This document shows, piece by piece, positions 15,836 to 25,212 of a stretch of DNA of 42,605 nt; position 1 is the stretch's first letter; the number at the start of each line of letters is the position of its first letter. This DNA is from Bacillota bacterium. Lineage in GTDB: Bacteria; Bacillota; Clostridia; Oscillospirales; Acutalibacteraceae. The position numbers and the translations under genes were made by a program. The stretch covers positions 1 to 42,605 of the forward strand of contig JAEZCC010000040.1 of the NCBI GenBank assembly GCA_023412715.1. The letters are read 5' to 3'. The notes under the pieces are model-generated. The model saw nothing but the letters and a program-made list of their open reading frames with translations. It ran no database searches and had not been told where the DNA came from.

Positions 15836-16728
15836 GCAGCACCTCTGCCAAGCATCGGAAGATAGATGATGACGAAGATTGACACGCAGTAGGCGATTAC
15901 GGACCACAGCAATGTCTTATTGCTTAGAAGCACGTCGACCGGGTCGGCATAGCTTCCGGATTCCACGCAAAGACTGTATTTCATGCAGATCAGCATGACC
16001 AGCGGGACGGTCCAGATCAGAAGAGGCCCGAACGTTCTGCCTGCGGCGGCGGAATCCACGCACCACAGCGAGTAGAAAACGATCGTAATTGCCAGACAGG
16101 TATACATGTTTTTATCAAGAAAATTCTGATTGTAGAATTTCAAAACGGATCTGGTTTCTTTTGGACTGCTCTGTGTCTTAATCAGTTCATTGCGTCGTTT
16201 GCCCAGCACAAGGTAAAACGAAAGCGAGATCACCGTCAGATACAGCCACGAAGAAACCTGCTGCTGAATCACCGCACCGCCGTACAGAACGCGGAGCAGA
16301 AACCCGGAAACCAGAATCGCGATATCCAGAATCGGCACATTTTTGCAGCCAAAGCTGTAGCATACATTGAAAACAAAATAAAGCGCCAGAAACAGCAGCG
16401 GGTATAGCCAGTCGCGAACGGAAATAACCAGAATCAGAAAAGAAGCGGCCAGAACGAAAATTTCAAGGGCCCACGCGTTTGCGATCGGCACTTTCCCGGA
16501 CGCAATCGGCCTGTTCTTTTTAATCTCATGGTTGCGGTCTTTTTCGACATCTTTGATGTCGTTCAATATGTAGACGGCTGAAGCCGCAAGGCAGAACGCA
16601 AAAAATGCAAAAACAGTTGTGAAAAGGGAGGGCATATCCGTCAGACGCCCGCTGAACACCAACGCGGCAAAAATCAGGAAATTCTTGACCCAGTGCTTCG
16701 GCCGCATCAATTGGATATATGCTTTCAT
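15832..16728 (-). CDS. UbiA-family polyprenyl-phosphate phosphoribosyltransferase (DPPR synthase-like)
   Basis: The 298-residue integral membrane protein has about eight to nine helices. The Mg-diphosphate motif is NDIKDVEKD (N56, D57, D60, D64). The sequence RPKHWVKN at the N-terminus, PILDIAILVSGFLLRVLYGG in the middle and GKRRNEL afterwards match decaprenyl-phosphate phosphoribosyltransferases rather than quinone or heme prenyltransferases. The reaction would be transfer of phosphoribose from PRPP to a polyprenyl phosphate at the membrane. The coupled HAD gene and the large membrane protein just upstream fit a route to a polyprenyl-linked ribofuranose (or arabinofuranose) donor. No DprE1/DprE2 epimerase is seen here. 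Confidence 0.85.
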   Translation of the reverse strand: MKAYIQLMRPKHWVKNFLIFAALVFSGRLTDMPSLFTTVFAFFAFCLAASAVYILNDIKDVEKDRNHEIKKNRPIASGKVPIANAWALEIFVLAASFLILVISVRDWLYPLLFLALYFVFNVCYSFGCKNVPILDIAILVSGFLLRVLYGGAVIQQQVSSWLYLTVISLSFYLVLGKRRNELIKTQSSPKETRSVLKFYNQNFLDKNMYTCLAITIVFYSLWCVDSAAAGRTFGPLLIWTVPLVMLICMKYSLCVESGSYADPVDVLLSNKTLLWSVIAYCVSIFVIIYLPMLGRGAA

Positions 16729-16732
16729 ACTA

Positions 16733-18355
16733 TCATTCCTTTGGGTCAGTTCTGGCAAGGTATTTGTAAAAGGCTTTGGTTTCAGGATTGGGGACAAGGA
16801 AATTTTGTGTCCACCAGTCTGGACCGATTGCTTGCCTTTCGCTGAAAGAATAAATGGAATCATTAACAATCGGAAAAGTATGTGCAGTATACGCTGCCAT
16901 GATTTTGCACTCCACATCCTGCACGGGACTCAAAATTGATATTACCAGAACCACAATCATCACCACCGCTCTCAGTGAAAGCTTTTGGTTTACAATATTC
17001 TCAAAAATCCACAGAACAGTCAAGATCATCAAGATAAATAAAGCCGGCAAGGATGCATTCATACAAAAATCCCTTTTCCCTTGCAGCCCCAGCTCAAAAA
17101 GGGGAATCAAAATTAAACTTAGAACCGCCGTGTAAAACACCGGCGTTTTTTTGTATTTTGGGTATATGATAAGACAAAGGATCCCGAATTCGAAGATATA
17201 AAATAAAATCAACCCGACAATCCTTAAACGATCAAATTTTTCCAATGGCAACATTCGGAACTGGGTTCCGGAAATATTGCAGGTAAAGAACAAATAGGTG
17301 ATTGGAAAAACTGTGACCAGGGCGCTTAGATTCGGGATACTGAAAATTTCACGAGCGACGACTCCACCAGAAAAATGTTGTCTGTTTTGAATCATCCATA
17401 CAACTGCCAGCAAGAAGAAGAATGGCAACAGACCAATAAAAGGGATAGGCGCATAGACAAAAACGCAGAGCCCAATGAACATAAATGTACTTGGACGTTT
17501 ATTTTTTAAAATAAGTGGAATGGCAACCCACAATATAATAATTTGATTGAAAATCTCCTCTAAGGCTTCATTCGTTCCCCTGTAAAAAAAGTTGAAAGAA
17601 TAGCCGTTATAAAGCTTATCAAGCCAGCTTTCCATGCTGTTCAAGCCAAACGGATACGCATTCATTCCTACCATGCTGGTTACGGAGGCCCCGACAATAT
17701 TTAGTCCGCTAAATCCAGCGAACAAAATTACGGTAATCCAAAGCTTGCTTTTTGTTCTTGCCCCGTAAAAATCCAGCAACAGCAAAAAACATAGAATTAA
17801 ACCAATATACGACCAGAGGAACAGTGCGGCATTTCCGGCAGCCCACCCAAATAGCTTGCCGAACAAAGCCGGAACCAGCCAAAACGTGATATAATAAACA
17901 AAAGCGTTGCCGGTTTTTGGGTAGATGACCGGCCAGCGATAGTTGATTAAATCTCTGAAAATGGCCATTCGCCAGGGATAATCGTAAGACGGAACAAAAC
18001 ATCCGCCAATATCGGTCGTCCACAGCCAGATCAAAATTAGAATGGATGCAAAAATCAGATGCCATAACGGCACTTTCATGAATTCCTGATTTTTCGCATA
18101 ATTTCTCTTCAATAAAACAAACAACCCCATCGCCAGAATCACCGCCGCCGGGACTCCTATATACCACCTCAGCCACGACACAAAGAAAATCAAAATAGGC
18201 AGTACGATATAGCAATAAGCGACTATCGCAAGACTGCGATACCGAATGGTGATCGCAGGTCCTCTGACCGATTCGGCCACGGTAATGTCCATACCCGCAT
18301 AGGCGGCAACCGCATAGTTTGGTCTTTTGCTTGGCCTTTTTCGCTGCTTTGCCAT
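16733..18355 (-). CDS. Large multi-pass membrane protein, possible GT-C glycosyltransferase
   Basis: The 540-residue protein has a basic N-terminus (KQRKRPSKRP) and about twelve or more hydrophobic segments, and no soluble catalytic domain. The first large loop after the third helix, TTDIGGCFVPSYDYPWR, has acidic residues where GT-C transferases keep their catalytic aspartates. It lies four bases before the DPPR-synthase gene, so a natural role is to use the polyprenyl-pentose donor on the outer face of the membrane. No family is recognised with confidence. The ATG at 18355 is chosen because GGAGGG lies nine bases before it; an ATG three codons earlier abuts the ribosome site. Confidence 0.7.
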   Translation of the reverse strand: MAKQRKRPSKRPNYAVAAYAGMDITVAESVRGPAITIRYRSLAIVAYCYIVLPILIFFVSWLRWYIGVPAAVILAMGLFVLLKRNYAKNQEFMKVPLWHLIFASILILIWLWTTDIGGCFVPSYDYPWRMAIFRDLINYRWPVIYPKTGNAFVYYITFWLVPALFGKLFGWAAGNAALFLWSYIGLILCFLLLLDFYGARTKSKLWITVILFAGFSGLNIVGASVTSMVGMNAYPFGLNSMESWLDKLYNGYSFNFFYRGTNEALEEIFNQIIILWVAIPLILKNKRPSTFMFIGLCVFVYAPIPFIGLLPFFFLLAVVWMIQNRQHFSGGVVAREIFSIPNLSALVTVFPITYLFFTCNISGTQFRMLPLEKFDRLRIVGLILFYIFEFGILCLIIYPKYKKTPVFYTAVLSLILIPLFELGLQGKRDFCMNASLPALFILMILTVLWIFENIVNQKLSLRAVVMIVVLVISILSPVQDVECKIMAAYTAHTFPIVNDSIYSFSERQAIGPDWWTQNFLVPNPETKAFYKYLARTDPKE

Positions 18356-18383
18356 AAACAACATCCCTCCAGCAATTATATTC

Positions 18384-20093
18384 TTAATCCGATTTTCTCG
18401 GCAGGACAATAATCGCTCCGTTTTTATCCGACAGCCAGATTCCTCTGCTGGGAAGGTCAGAGTAATTATTGAGTGAACTGTTGTATTTATCGCTTAAACA
18501 CTCCATAGAGAAATGCTTCGCGTCCAAAATGGTATTGTCGAACATGTCGTTTAGATAGCTTTCTTCGGCGAGAAAAATTCCGGAGTAATGGGCTCCGGTG
18601 ACCATATTGCGGCAGATGATATTTTCATAATCCGCTGTAAAATCAATATCTTTGCTTTCGGCATCTCCTCCGGCATTGCCGAGCTCAATCCCAAAAAAGT
18701 GAAATTTATTGTTTTCCCCGAAGTTATTGTTTTCAATATTGTTATTCATGATAACGTTGCAAACGCCCGTTCTTACCATTTTGATTCCACTGCCGTAATT
18801 TTCTAGAAAATGATTATCCATCACAATATCGTAAGCAGTGTTATCCAATGAAATCCCGGGAAGTTTCGCTTTGGCGGAACTGTCCTGCATTCTGCCGAAC
18901 GACAGGACGAAATCATTTTGAAGGTCTCTGTCGGTCTGGTTGAGGCGCCTTCCGTTTTTCTCGAAAAGGTTGTCCTTGACATAAGCGGCGATCGTTCCGT
19001 AATCGAGGCAAACTCCTTCTTTGTCATTATTTACAATTTGATTCTTTATGATATAGCAATTGTATGCCCCATCCGAATAAATGCCGGATGCGTTGTTATT
19101 TTCGACCGTGTTATTACGAACTATAATATTGCTGGGGCAGTGAAGCATCGTTTGAATCTGCTGCGATTTTGGAAAATGATTGTCGGTTCCAAAGCCCTGA
19201 TAGGGATTTTGCGGGTCCCCGACCTCGGTTCCGGAAAGCACAATCCCCGCCATCCAATTGGAAGTGCCTTTATTCCCCTGCACGAGATTTCCTTCAATCA
19301 GGCAATCGGAAATTTTACCGTCATAATAAATGCCGCCGTTCCCATTGTTAACCACTTTGTTGGAGATCACGTTGATATGGTCGTTTTGTCCCATCACCGT
19401 GATTGGCTTTTTTACAAATTGCTCCAACGTGTTGTGAAGAAGCAGTACATTCGAAGAATCGACAATATAAATTCCATAATCGGACCCGTTTTTAAAAGTC
19501 AAGCCGTCAATCACGACGTTTCTGACCTGATTCAGCTGCATCGCTTTTTCAGGATTCTTCGATTTGACGACCTCCGTATCGTGACCGATCAGATAAGTAT
19601 TGCTTTGCGGGACAATCGATTCGTCGAGCTGAATCTGCTGCGACCGGATTTGTATTTTCTTCCCGGGGTTGTTTTTTATGAACTGGTTCAGTTCGGAAGC
19701 TTTCGTTCCCTGAAAGAGTGTATCTGCATTCGCATTCAGATTTTTGGTCTGTTCGAGGATGGAACCGTATAATTTCTTCCAGTTTTTTTCAGGATACAGC
19801 ATGCTGTCGACATTGAGGTCCAGGCTTTTGATTTTCTTCATAACCTGCAAAGAACTGATGTATTTATTCTGGTCATCTTCCGACATTCTGTTAAGGGATG
19901 GCAGTTTATAAAGCTCCTGAAAACTGACGCTGTCATTTGGGAGAATCTCGAGGGTGCTGTCCTGCGTAAGATTTTGCTGGATATAACTGGTAAAGCTCTG
20001 CATGTCTTGTTGTCTCGGCTGGTTGCAGGCATTTGCGAAAAATAAGGATACGCATGCAAATAAAATACATATTCCTCTTTTTACCCGTGACAT
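18384..20093 (-). CDS. Lipoprotein with right-handed parallel beta-helix
   Basis: The 569-residue protein begins with a lipoprotein signal: basic start, hydrophobic ILFACVSLFFA, and lipobox ANAC with Cys23. After a helical region (about 30-150), residues 170-530 are a run of beta-helix (PbH1) rungs rich in N-x-I/V-x-x-N patterns, for example IVRNNTVENNNASGIYSDG and VIMNNNIENNNFG. Such folds occur in polysaccharide lyases, epimerases and hydrolases and in NosD-like proteins. Located in a glycan cluster and exported to the membrane surface, it may edit or trim the polymer. No specific active site can be named. Confidence 0.82.
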   Translation of the reverse strand: MSRVKRGICILFACVSLFFANACNQPRQQDMQSFTSYIQQNLTQDSTLEILPNDSVSFQELYKLPSLNRMSEDDQNKYISSLQVMKKIKSLDLNVDSMLYPEKNWKKLYGSILEQTKNLNANADTLFQGTKASELNQFIKNNPGKKIQIRSQQIQLDESIVPQSNTYLIGHDTEVVKSKNPEKAMQLNQVRNVVIDGLTFKNGSDYGIYIVDSSNVLLLHNTLEQFVKKPITVMGQNDHINVISNKVVNNGNGGIYYDGKISDCLIEGNLVQGNKGTSNWMAGIVLSGTEVGDPQNPYQGFGTDNHFPKSQQIQTMLHCPSNIIVRNNTVENNNASGIYSDGAYNCYIIKNQIVNNDKEGVCLDYGTIAAYVKDNLFEKNGRRLNQTDRDLQNDFVLSFGRMQDSSAKAKLPGISLDNTAYDIVMDNHFLENYGSGIKMVRTGVCNVIMNNNIENNNFGENNKFHFFGIELGNAGGDAESKDIDFTADYENIICRNMVTGAHYSGIFLAEESYLNDMFDNTILDAKHFSMECLSDKYNSSLNNYSDLPSRGIWLSDKNGAIIVLPRKSD

Positions 20094-20121
20094 ATATATT
20101 GCCTCCTACTCGGTCACAAAA

Positions 20122-21918
20122 TCAGTCCAGGCCCAGATATTTTTTCCAAAACTCCCGATTTGTCAGCTCCCTGAACCGCAACCTGTAGTCGAGCTGCGCA
20201 TTTTTAAATTTCCGCCGGCCGGTCAGCGCAAGGCCGAAAAAACGGCGGTAACAGCGGAAAAACCTCTTCCAGCTTTTCTCCGTGACAAATCCTTTCTGAG
20301 CGCTTGCGTCATAGTTCAGCACCCGCTTCGCGCGGTAGAAATTGATCGGCCTCGCAGCCGCCATGGAAGCGACCGAATTTTTGTTTGCCCGGCAGAGCAT
20401 CCCGTTCAGCGTTAAAAAGCGGACAGCCTTATGGATCGGATTTTCAGGCAGCAGCAACAGACTTTGTTCATAGCTTGGATAATCAAACTGAATGCCAATC
20501 TCCTCGACCGGCCGCGCCTGATACCCGGCCGCCATAATCTCTTTGTGGAGCGTTTCGCCGTCCTGCGCTTTCAGCCAGTCCACGCCTTTCATGAAATCTT
20601 CCGCCGCGCGGAACATCAGGTCGGTGCTTTGGTAGCGGTAATAGACGGTCTGCCGGGTAACCCGCCGGAACAAAAACCATAAAAAACGGTTCCAGGAATA
20701 CCCGGGCACATGGAGCGCATTGTCGATGAGCTGATTGCGAACAATGTAATATTCCAAAAACGAGGAATACTTGTTCTCAAAGGTTTCGTGCCAGACGCAG
20801 ATGCCGTTCAGCGTAATCAGACGCTTCATGTTGCGCAGGCCGTATTCCACATCATCGCCACGGATGAAGATGGGCATCGGCAGGTTCTGCTCCGTCACCA
20901 CGCCGATCGGGAAGCAGCAATACCACCAGGCGTGGAAATCCGCATATTCCAGCGTCTCATTATACAGGCAGGCTTCGCTGCTGTCCAGATCCAAGCCGCT
21001 TTTCAGCGAGCAGAGCCTCCCCGCGTTCCAAACGGCGCCGGCTTCCTCCTGGATGCTCGGACGGTCGAGCCGCAGCATGGCTCCGCCGATGAAAGCATCC
21101 TGATATTCTTCCTTCATCATGCGCAGAAAATGGTAAGTCTTGATCAGCGCTTCCGGCTCGATGACGACGTCGTCGTCCATCAGAAGAAGGTGGGTCGCGC
21201 CATGTTCGTCCTTATGCCGCAGCGCCTCGATCATCCCGCGGGTGAACCCCCCCGCCCCCCCCGTGTTCCTGTTCCGGACGATGTGGATCTTCGGATCCGA
21301 AAGGCGGGCGATGTCCAGCGTGCCGCCGTTGTCCGAAATATAGACGTGCATGTGCTCCGAAAGGTCGCAATCCGGGTTGTTCAGGATGTTTTTCCGCATG
21401 ATCTCCAGGTTCCGCTCGACGAACGGCTCCCTGCGGAAGGTGCAGATATCGATTCCCAAAGTGACGCTGCGCAGCGCCGATTCATCACATTCCGTTCCGT
21501 AATAGCCCCCGTAGAAGAACGAGCCGTTCTCCTCCGCTTTCAGCACAAAAGAGTAAATCCCCTTGAAATCGAAGGTATTAAAGGGCAGGCAGGCTTCCTC
21601 CAGCCCCGCCGAATGGAACGGAAAGGCGCCGATAGTCTTTTTGATCACGTCGCAGTTCTGCTTTTCCTCGCCGATCAGAAGGACTGTGAACGTCCCCTGC
21701 AGGCGCAGATGAAGCTCCAGGCTGCCGAGGCAGGTGTACCTTTTCCATTTTTCTATGGAAAAGCCGTTAAAGTACGTGTCGAATTTCGCCGAGGATCCCT
21801 TCCGGAACCCGATGCGGCGGCGGCCTTCGTCATAATTCGCGCCCTTCTTCAGCCGCATGTAAAGTTTCTTTTCAAAGCATATCCCCGTCTTCGGGAACAG
21901 AATGTTCTGGAGATTCAA
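20122..21918 (-). CDS. GlfT2-like galactofuranosyltransferase
   Basis: The 598-residue protein has the layout of galactofuranosyltransferases: an N-terminal beta-sandwich (ILFPKTGICF, FDTYFNGFSIEKWKRYT), then a GT-A domain with IDICTFRRE, ISDNGGTLD, NTGGAGGFTRGM, the metal-binding MDDD (D248-D250), WWYCCFP and a conserved CVWHETF, and a helical C-terminus. GlfT2 enzymes use UDP-galactofuranose to extend galactan at the membrane. The UDP-galactopyranose mutase gene directly upstream supplies that donor. The start is TTG at 21918 with GAGGGG overlapping the end of glf; no ATG fits better. A second, shorter paralogue lies at 25209-26831. Confidence 0.88.
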   Translation of the reverse strand: MNLQNILFPKTGICFEKKLYMRLKKGANYDEGRRRIGFRKGSSAKFDTYFNGFSIEKWKRYTCLGSLELHLRLQGTFTVLLIGEEKQNCDVIKKTIGAFPFHSAGLEEACLPFNTFDFKGIYSFVLKAEENGSFFYGGYYGTECDESALRSVTLGIDICTFRREPFVERNLEIMRKNILNNPDCDLSEHMHVYISDNGGTLDIARLSDPKIHIVRNRNTGGAGGFTRGMIEALRHKDEHGATHLLLMDDDVVIEPEALIKTYHFLRMMKEEYQDAFIGGAMLRLDRPSIQEEAGAVWNAGRLCSLKSGLDLDSSEACLYNETLEYADFHAWWYCCFPIGVVTEQNLPMPIFIRGDDVEYGLRNMKRLITLNGICVWHETFENKYSSFLEYYIVRNQLIDNALHVPGYSWNRFLWFLFRRVTRQTVYYRYQSTDLMFRAAEDFMKGVDWLKAQDGETLHKEIMAAGYQARPVEEIGIQFDYPSYEQSLLLLPENPIHKAVRFLTLNGMLCRANKNSVASMAAARPINFYRAKRVLNYDASAQKGFVTEKSWKRFFRCYRRFFGLALTGRRKFKNAQLDYRLRFRELTNREFWKKYLGLD

Positions 21919-21931
21919 CTGTCAGCACCCC

Positions 21932-23041
21932 TCAATTTTCTCTGCCGAATTCTCGAACTACCGTTTCCAGCGCCGCCTCGATTACCTTGTCCATGTCGTA
22001 ATATCTGTAGTTTCCGAGCCGCCCGCCGAAAATAACGTTTTGCTCCCGGCCGGCCAGCTCCCGGTACTGCGCGAACAGGGCGTTGTTCCGTTCGTCGTTG
22101 ATCGGGTAATACGGCTCATCGCCCGGCTCCCATTCCTTCGGGTATTCGCGCGAGATGACCGTATGGGGCTGCGTGCCGAACTCGAAATGCTTGTGCTCGA
22201 TGATGCGGGTATACGGCACCTCGCGCGCCGTATAGTTGACGACGGCGTTGCCCTGATAGTTCTCGCAGCCGAGATCCTCCGTCTCGAAGCGCAGCGTGCG
22301 ATACTGCAGCGCACCCAGGCGGTACCCGAAAAACTCGTCGATCATGCCCGTGAAAACGGTTTTTGCGGCGACGCCCGGATTTTTCTTCGTGAACTCAAAA
22401 TAATCCGTGCCGAGCAGGACCTCGCTGCCGGCCAGCAGCTTTTCCACGATCGGCGTGTAGCCCCCGATCGGGATGCCCTGGTAGCGGTCGTTGAAATAGT
22501 TGTTGTCGTAGGTGAATCGCAAGGGCAGCCGCCGGATGATGAACGCCGGCAGATCGGCACAGTCGCGGCCCCACTGCTTTTCCGTATACCCCTTGATCAG
22601 CTTTTCGTAAACGTCGCGCCCGACGAGGGACAGGGCCTGCTCTTCCAGGTTTTTCGGGTCCGTAATATGCAGTTCGGCGATCTGCTCCCGGATTTTGGCC
22701 CGCGCCTGTGCGGGCGTCCTGACGCCCCACATCCTGCTGAACGTGTTCATGTTGAACGGCAGGTTGTACAGCTCTTCATGATAGACCGCAATCGGAGAAT
22801 TGATGTAATTGTTAAACTCCGAGAATCGGTTCACGTAATCCCAGATCTTCCGGTCCTTCGTGTGGAAAATATGCGCGCCGTACCGGTGCACATGGATTCC
22901 GCCGACATCCTGCGTAAAAACGTTCCCCGCGATATGATCCCTGCGGTCGACGACCAGGCATTTTTTTCCGCGTTTCGAGGCCTCGAACGCGAACACGGAG
23001 CCGAACAGGCCCGCGCCCGCCACAAGATAGTCGTACTTCAT
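21932..23041 (-). CDS. glf: UDP-galactopyranose mutase
   Basis: The 369-residue flavoenzyme starts with an FAD-binding GAGLFGSVFAFEASKRGKK (residues 9 onward) and continues with HIAGNVFTQDVGGIHVHRYG, HIFHT, YNLPFNMNTF and the C-terminal GGRLGNYRYYDMDKVI motif, all typical of bacterial Glf. It interconverts UDP-galactopyranose and UDP-galactofuranose. The start at 23041 is chosen because the FAD fold begins there and its ATG overlaps the stop of the ABC ATPase gene (ATGA). Flanking GlfT2-like genes confirm galactofuranose synthesis. Confidence 0.95.
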   Translation of the reverse strand: MKYDYLVAGAGLFGSVFAFEASKRGKKCLVVDRRDHIAGNVFTQDVGGIHVHRYGAHIFHTKDRKIWDYVNRFSEFNNYINSPIAVYHEELYNLPFNMNTFSRMWGVRTPAQARAKIREQIAELHITDPKNLEEQALSLVGRDVYEKLIKGYTEKQWGRDCADLPAFIIRRLPLRFTYDNNYFNDRYQGIPIGGYTPIVEKLLAGSEVLLGTDYFEFTKKNPGVAAKTVFTGMIDEFFGYRLGALQYRTLRFETEDLGCENYQGNAVVNYTAREVPYTRIIEHKHFEFGTQPHTVISREYPKEWEPGDEPYYPINDERNNALFAQYRELAGREQNVIFGGRLGNYRYYDMDKVIEAALETVVREFGREN

Positions 23042-23769
23042 TTCAATTCGCCCTCCTTCTGATAGCGGTCGCAGACTTCCTTTGCCGCGCCGATCATCCT
23101 GACCGTTCCGTGCTCCAGCCACAGGACGCGCGAGCACATCTCACGGATCTGGCTCAGCTGGTGCGAAACGAACAGCACGGTCGTTCCGCCGCTCATCAGC
23201 TCCATCATGCGCCCGCGGCTTTTTCTCTGGAAATCCTCGTCGCCGACCGCCAGGATCTCGTCCACAATCAGGATCTCCGGGTTGACGACCGTGGCGATGG
23301 AAAACGCCAAGCGCGCAAGCATGCCGGAGGAATAATTGCGGATGGGCACGTCGATGAACTTCCCCAGCTCGGAAAAGCGGACGATCTCGTCGTATTTCCG
23401 GTTCAGGAATTCCTCCGAATACCCGAGGATCGCTCCGTTCAGGAAGATATTCTCCCGGCCCGTCAGGTCCTGGTCGAAGCCGGAGCCGAGCTCCAGCATC
23501 GGGACGACCGCGCCGTCTGTGGAAACGGCGCCCTCCGTCGGCTTCAGGATGCCGGAGATCACCTTCAGCAGCGTGCTTTTGCCCGCGCCGTTGCGGCCGA
23601 TGATCCCGAACACCTCGCCTTTTCCGACTTCGAAGCTGACGTCCTTCAGCGCCCAGAACTCCTCGTAGCTCAGCCTGTGCCGCAGGAACGCGACCGTGAA
23701 CTCCTTCAGGCTCCGGATGCGGTCGTGGGATATTTTGAATTTCATGGAAATGTGATCGGCTTTTATCAT
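23038..23769 (-). CDS. Polysaccharide ABC exporter ATP-binding protein (Wzt/TagH-like)
   Basis: The 243-residue ATPase has Walker A GRNGAGKST (58-66), the signature YSSGM (146-150), Walker B ILIVDE (166-171) and the switch histidine H203. It belongs to the polysaccharide/teichoic-acid export group, shown by the MKFKISHDRIRSLKEF start and the AVGDEDF sequence. It lacks the C-terminal carbohydrate-binding domain of longer Wzt proteins. It should power export of the lipid-linked glycan through the permease encoded just upstream, and is coupled to glf downstream. Confidence 0.92.
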   Translation of the reverse strand: MIKADHISMKFKISHDRIRSLKEFTVAFLRHRLSYEEFWALKDVSFEVGKGEVFGIIGRNGAGKSTLLKVISGILKPTEGAVSTDGAVVPMLELGSGFDQDLTGRENIFLNGAILGYSEEFLNRKYDEIVRFSELGKFIDVPIRNYSSGMLARLAFSIATVVNPEILIVDEILAVGDEDFQRKSRGRMMELMSGGTTVLFVSHQLSQIREMCSRVLWLEHGTVRMIGAAKEVCDRYQKEGELK

Positions 23770-23778
23770 GGCAACCCC

Positions 23779-25212
23779 TCAGATGTTGAGCACAAATTTG
23801 TCCTGCGTCTTCTTGAACAGGAGCGCCCCCAGCGCGAACGGAACCACGGCGCACAGGATGCAGAACAGATACGCCTTCGGCTCCGGCGAAACCCCCTGCA
23901 GGATGATGGTGCGGCTGAACGTGATGAACTGGTACAGCGGGTTCATCTTATACAAAGTCATGAATTGGTCCGGAATAATACTTGTCGGATAAAAAATCGG
24001 CGTCGCGTACATCCACAGCATGCTGACCACGTTCCACAGGAACTGCACGTCCCGGAAGAAGACCATCCCCGCGGAAAGAATGAAGCTGACGCCGATGCAG
24101 AACAGGATCGTGCAGGCCATGCTGATGGGGAGCAGCAGCAGCGCCGGCCGGATCGGGGCATGCGTGACGACCGCCGCAATCAGAAGCGGGATCATGGAGA
24201 TGAGCAGATTGATTGCGGACGACAGGACCCGCGAAACCGGGAAGATATACTTCGGGATATACACCTTCGTGATCAGCGGGGCGTTGCCCAGAATCGACAT
24301 CAGGCCCATTCCGCAGGACTCGGAAAAAAAGTTGAAAAACACGATTCCGGTCAGCAGGTAAACCGGGAAATTCTCAATACTCTGCTTAAAAATCGTGGAA
24401 AATATTACATACTGTACTGTCATGGTGAGCAGCGGGTTGAGAAAGCTCCAGAAAATACCGAGCACGGAGCGCTTGTACTTGGTCTTGAAATCGCGGGAAA
24501 CCAGCTGCTTCAGCAGAAAACGGTAGCGCGTAAACGCGGCGATGGCATTCAGGCCCAGGCTCTTCCTTCCCTTCTTCCGCCGCCGGCACAGGTTGACGCA
24601 GTAGGCGGCGAGCAGAAGCCCCGCCGCGCCCGCGACTTCAAAATAATGAGGGCCGAACCACAGGATGTCTTCATTCTGCGTGCTGAAACACATGGTCCCC
24701 TTCTGGAGCGCCCCGTTGAAGTACAACTGCCCGGCGCTCTGCACCGCGTCGTTATAGACGACGGAGGGCGCCGTTTTCGCGTCGGCGGAATCGGTCGTGA
24801 TCAGGATGCTGAACTGCCTGCCCCGGGCGTTCTCGACCGGCCGCTCCGGCTTCACCAGCACGAAATCATTGTCCGGAAGGGAAGCCGCGTCAAACGCCGC
24901 GCTCATGACGACCGACCGGTCTGTGTCACTAAGGACGCGGATCATCATGGTTCCCTGGTTTTTCCGGGCAAACGTGCAGGTCTTGACCCAGACACCCTCA
25001 AGCAGGTCGGCTTGGGCGGTGAACGTCTGCTCGATGGAGCCGCCCTGCGTGACGGGCACGGCGCCCGCGGTGTCGGCGACGCTTTCCACATACCTCACAC
25101 GGTGAAAGAACTGATCCCCGCCGATTAGGTAGACCGCCGCCGCAAGGACCATATATAGGACAACCGCAAGGCAGCAGCCTTCTTTCAGCGTGACCGGTTT
25201 TCTGCGTTTCAT
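23779..25212 (-). CDS. ABC-2 polysaccharide export permease with fused extracytoplasmic domain
   Basis: The C-terminal 240 residues are a Wzm/TagG-type ABC-2 permease (LVSRDFKTKYKRSVLGIFWS, then six hydrophobic segments, and YATPIFYP before the last pair). It is preceded by an unusual 220-residue extension: a membrane segment at 12-32, a beta-rich, probably outside domain at 35-190, and a second membrane segment at 191-208 ending in RRRKKGRK. Typical permeases of this type have only about 260 residues. The extra domain might contact the glycan or wall. The gene overlaps the preceding glycosyltransferase gene by four bases and lies nine bases before the ATPase. Confidence 0.88.
   Translation of the reverse strand: MKRRKPVTLKEGCCLAVVLYMVLAAAVYLIGGDQFFHRVRYVESVADTAGAVPVTQGGSIEQTFTAQADLLEGVWVKTCTFARKNQGTMMIRVLSDTDRSVVMSAAFDAASLPDNDFVLVKPERPVENARGRQFSILITTDSADAKTAPSVVYNDAVQSAGQLYFNGALQKGTMCFSTQNEDILWFGPHYFEVAGAAGLLLAAYCVNLCRRRKKGRKSLGLNAIAAFTRYRFLLKQLVSRDFKTKYKRSVLGIFWSFLNPLLTMTVQYVIFSTIFKQSIENFPVYLLTGIVFFNFFSESCGMGLMSILGNAPLITKVYIPKYIFPVSRVLSSAINLLISMIPLLIAAVVTHAPIRPALLLLPISMACTILFCIGVSFILSAGMVFFRDVQFLWNVVSMLWMYATPIFYPTSIIPDQFMTLYKMNPLYQFITFSRTIILQGVSPEPKAYLFCILCAVVPFALGALLFKKTQDKFVLNI

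Noticed and set aside
20710..22035. Long plus-strand open frame of 441 codons
   Set aside because: It lies opposite the GlfT2-like and glf genes, has Arg/Pro/Val-rich composition typical of antisense frames in GC-rich DNA, and shows no family motifs.
23110..25128. Plus-strand open frame of 672 codons
   Set aside because: It is the antisense of the ABC ATPase and permease genes, whose motifs are unmistakable; the frame is rich in Gln/Arg/Asp-His repeats and lacks a ribosome site.
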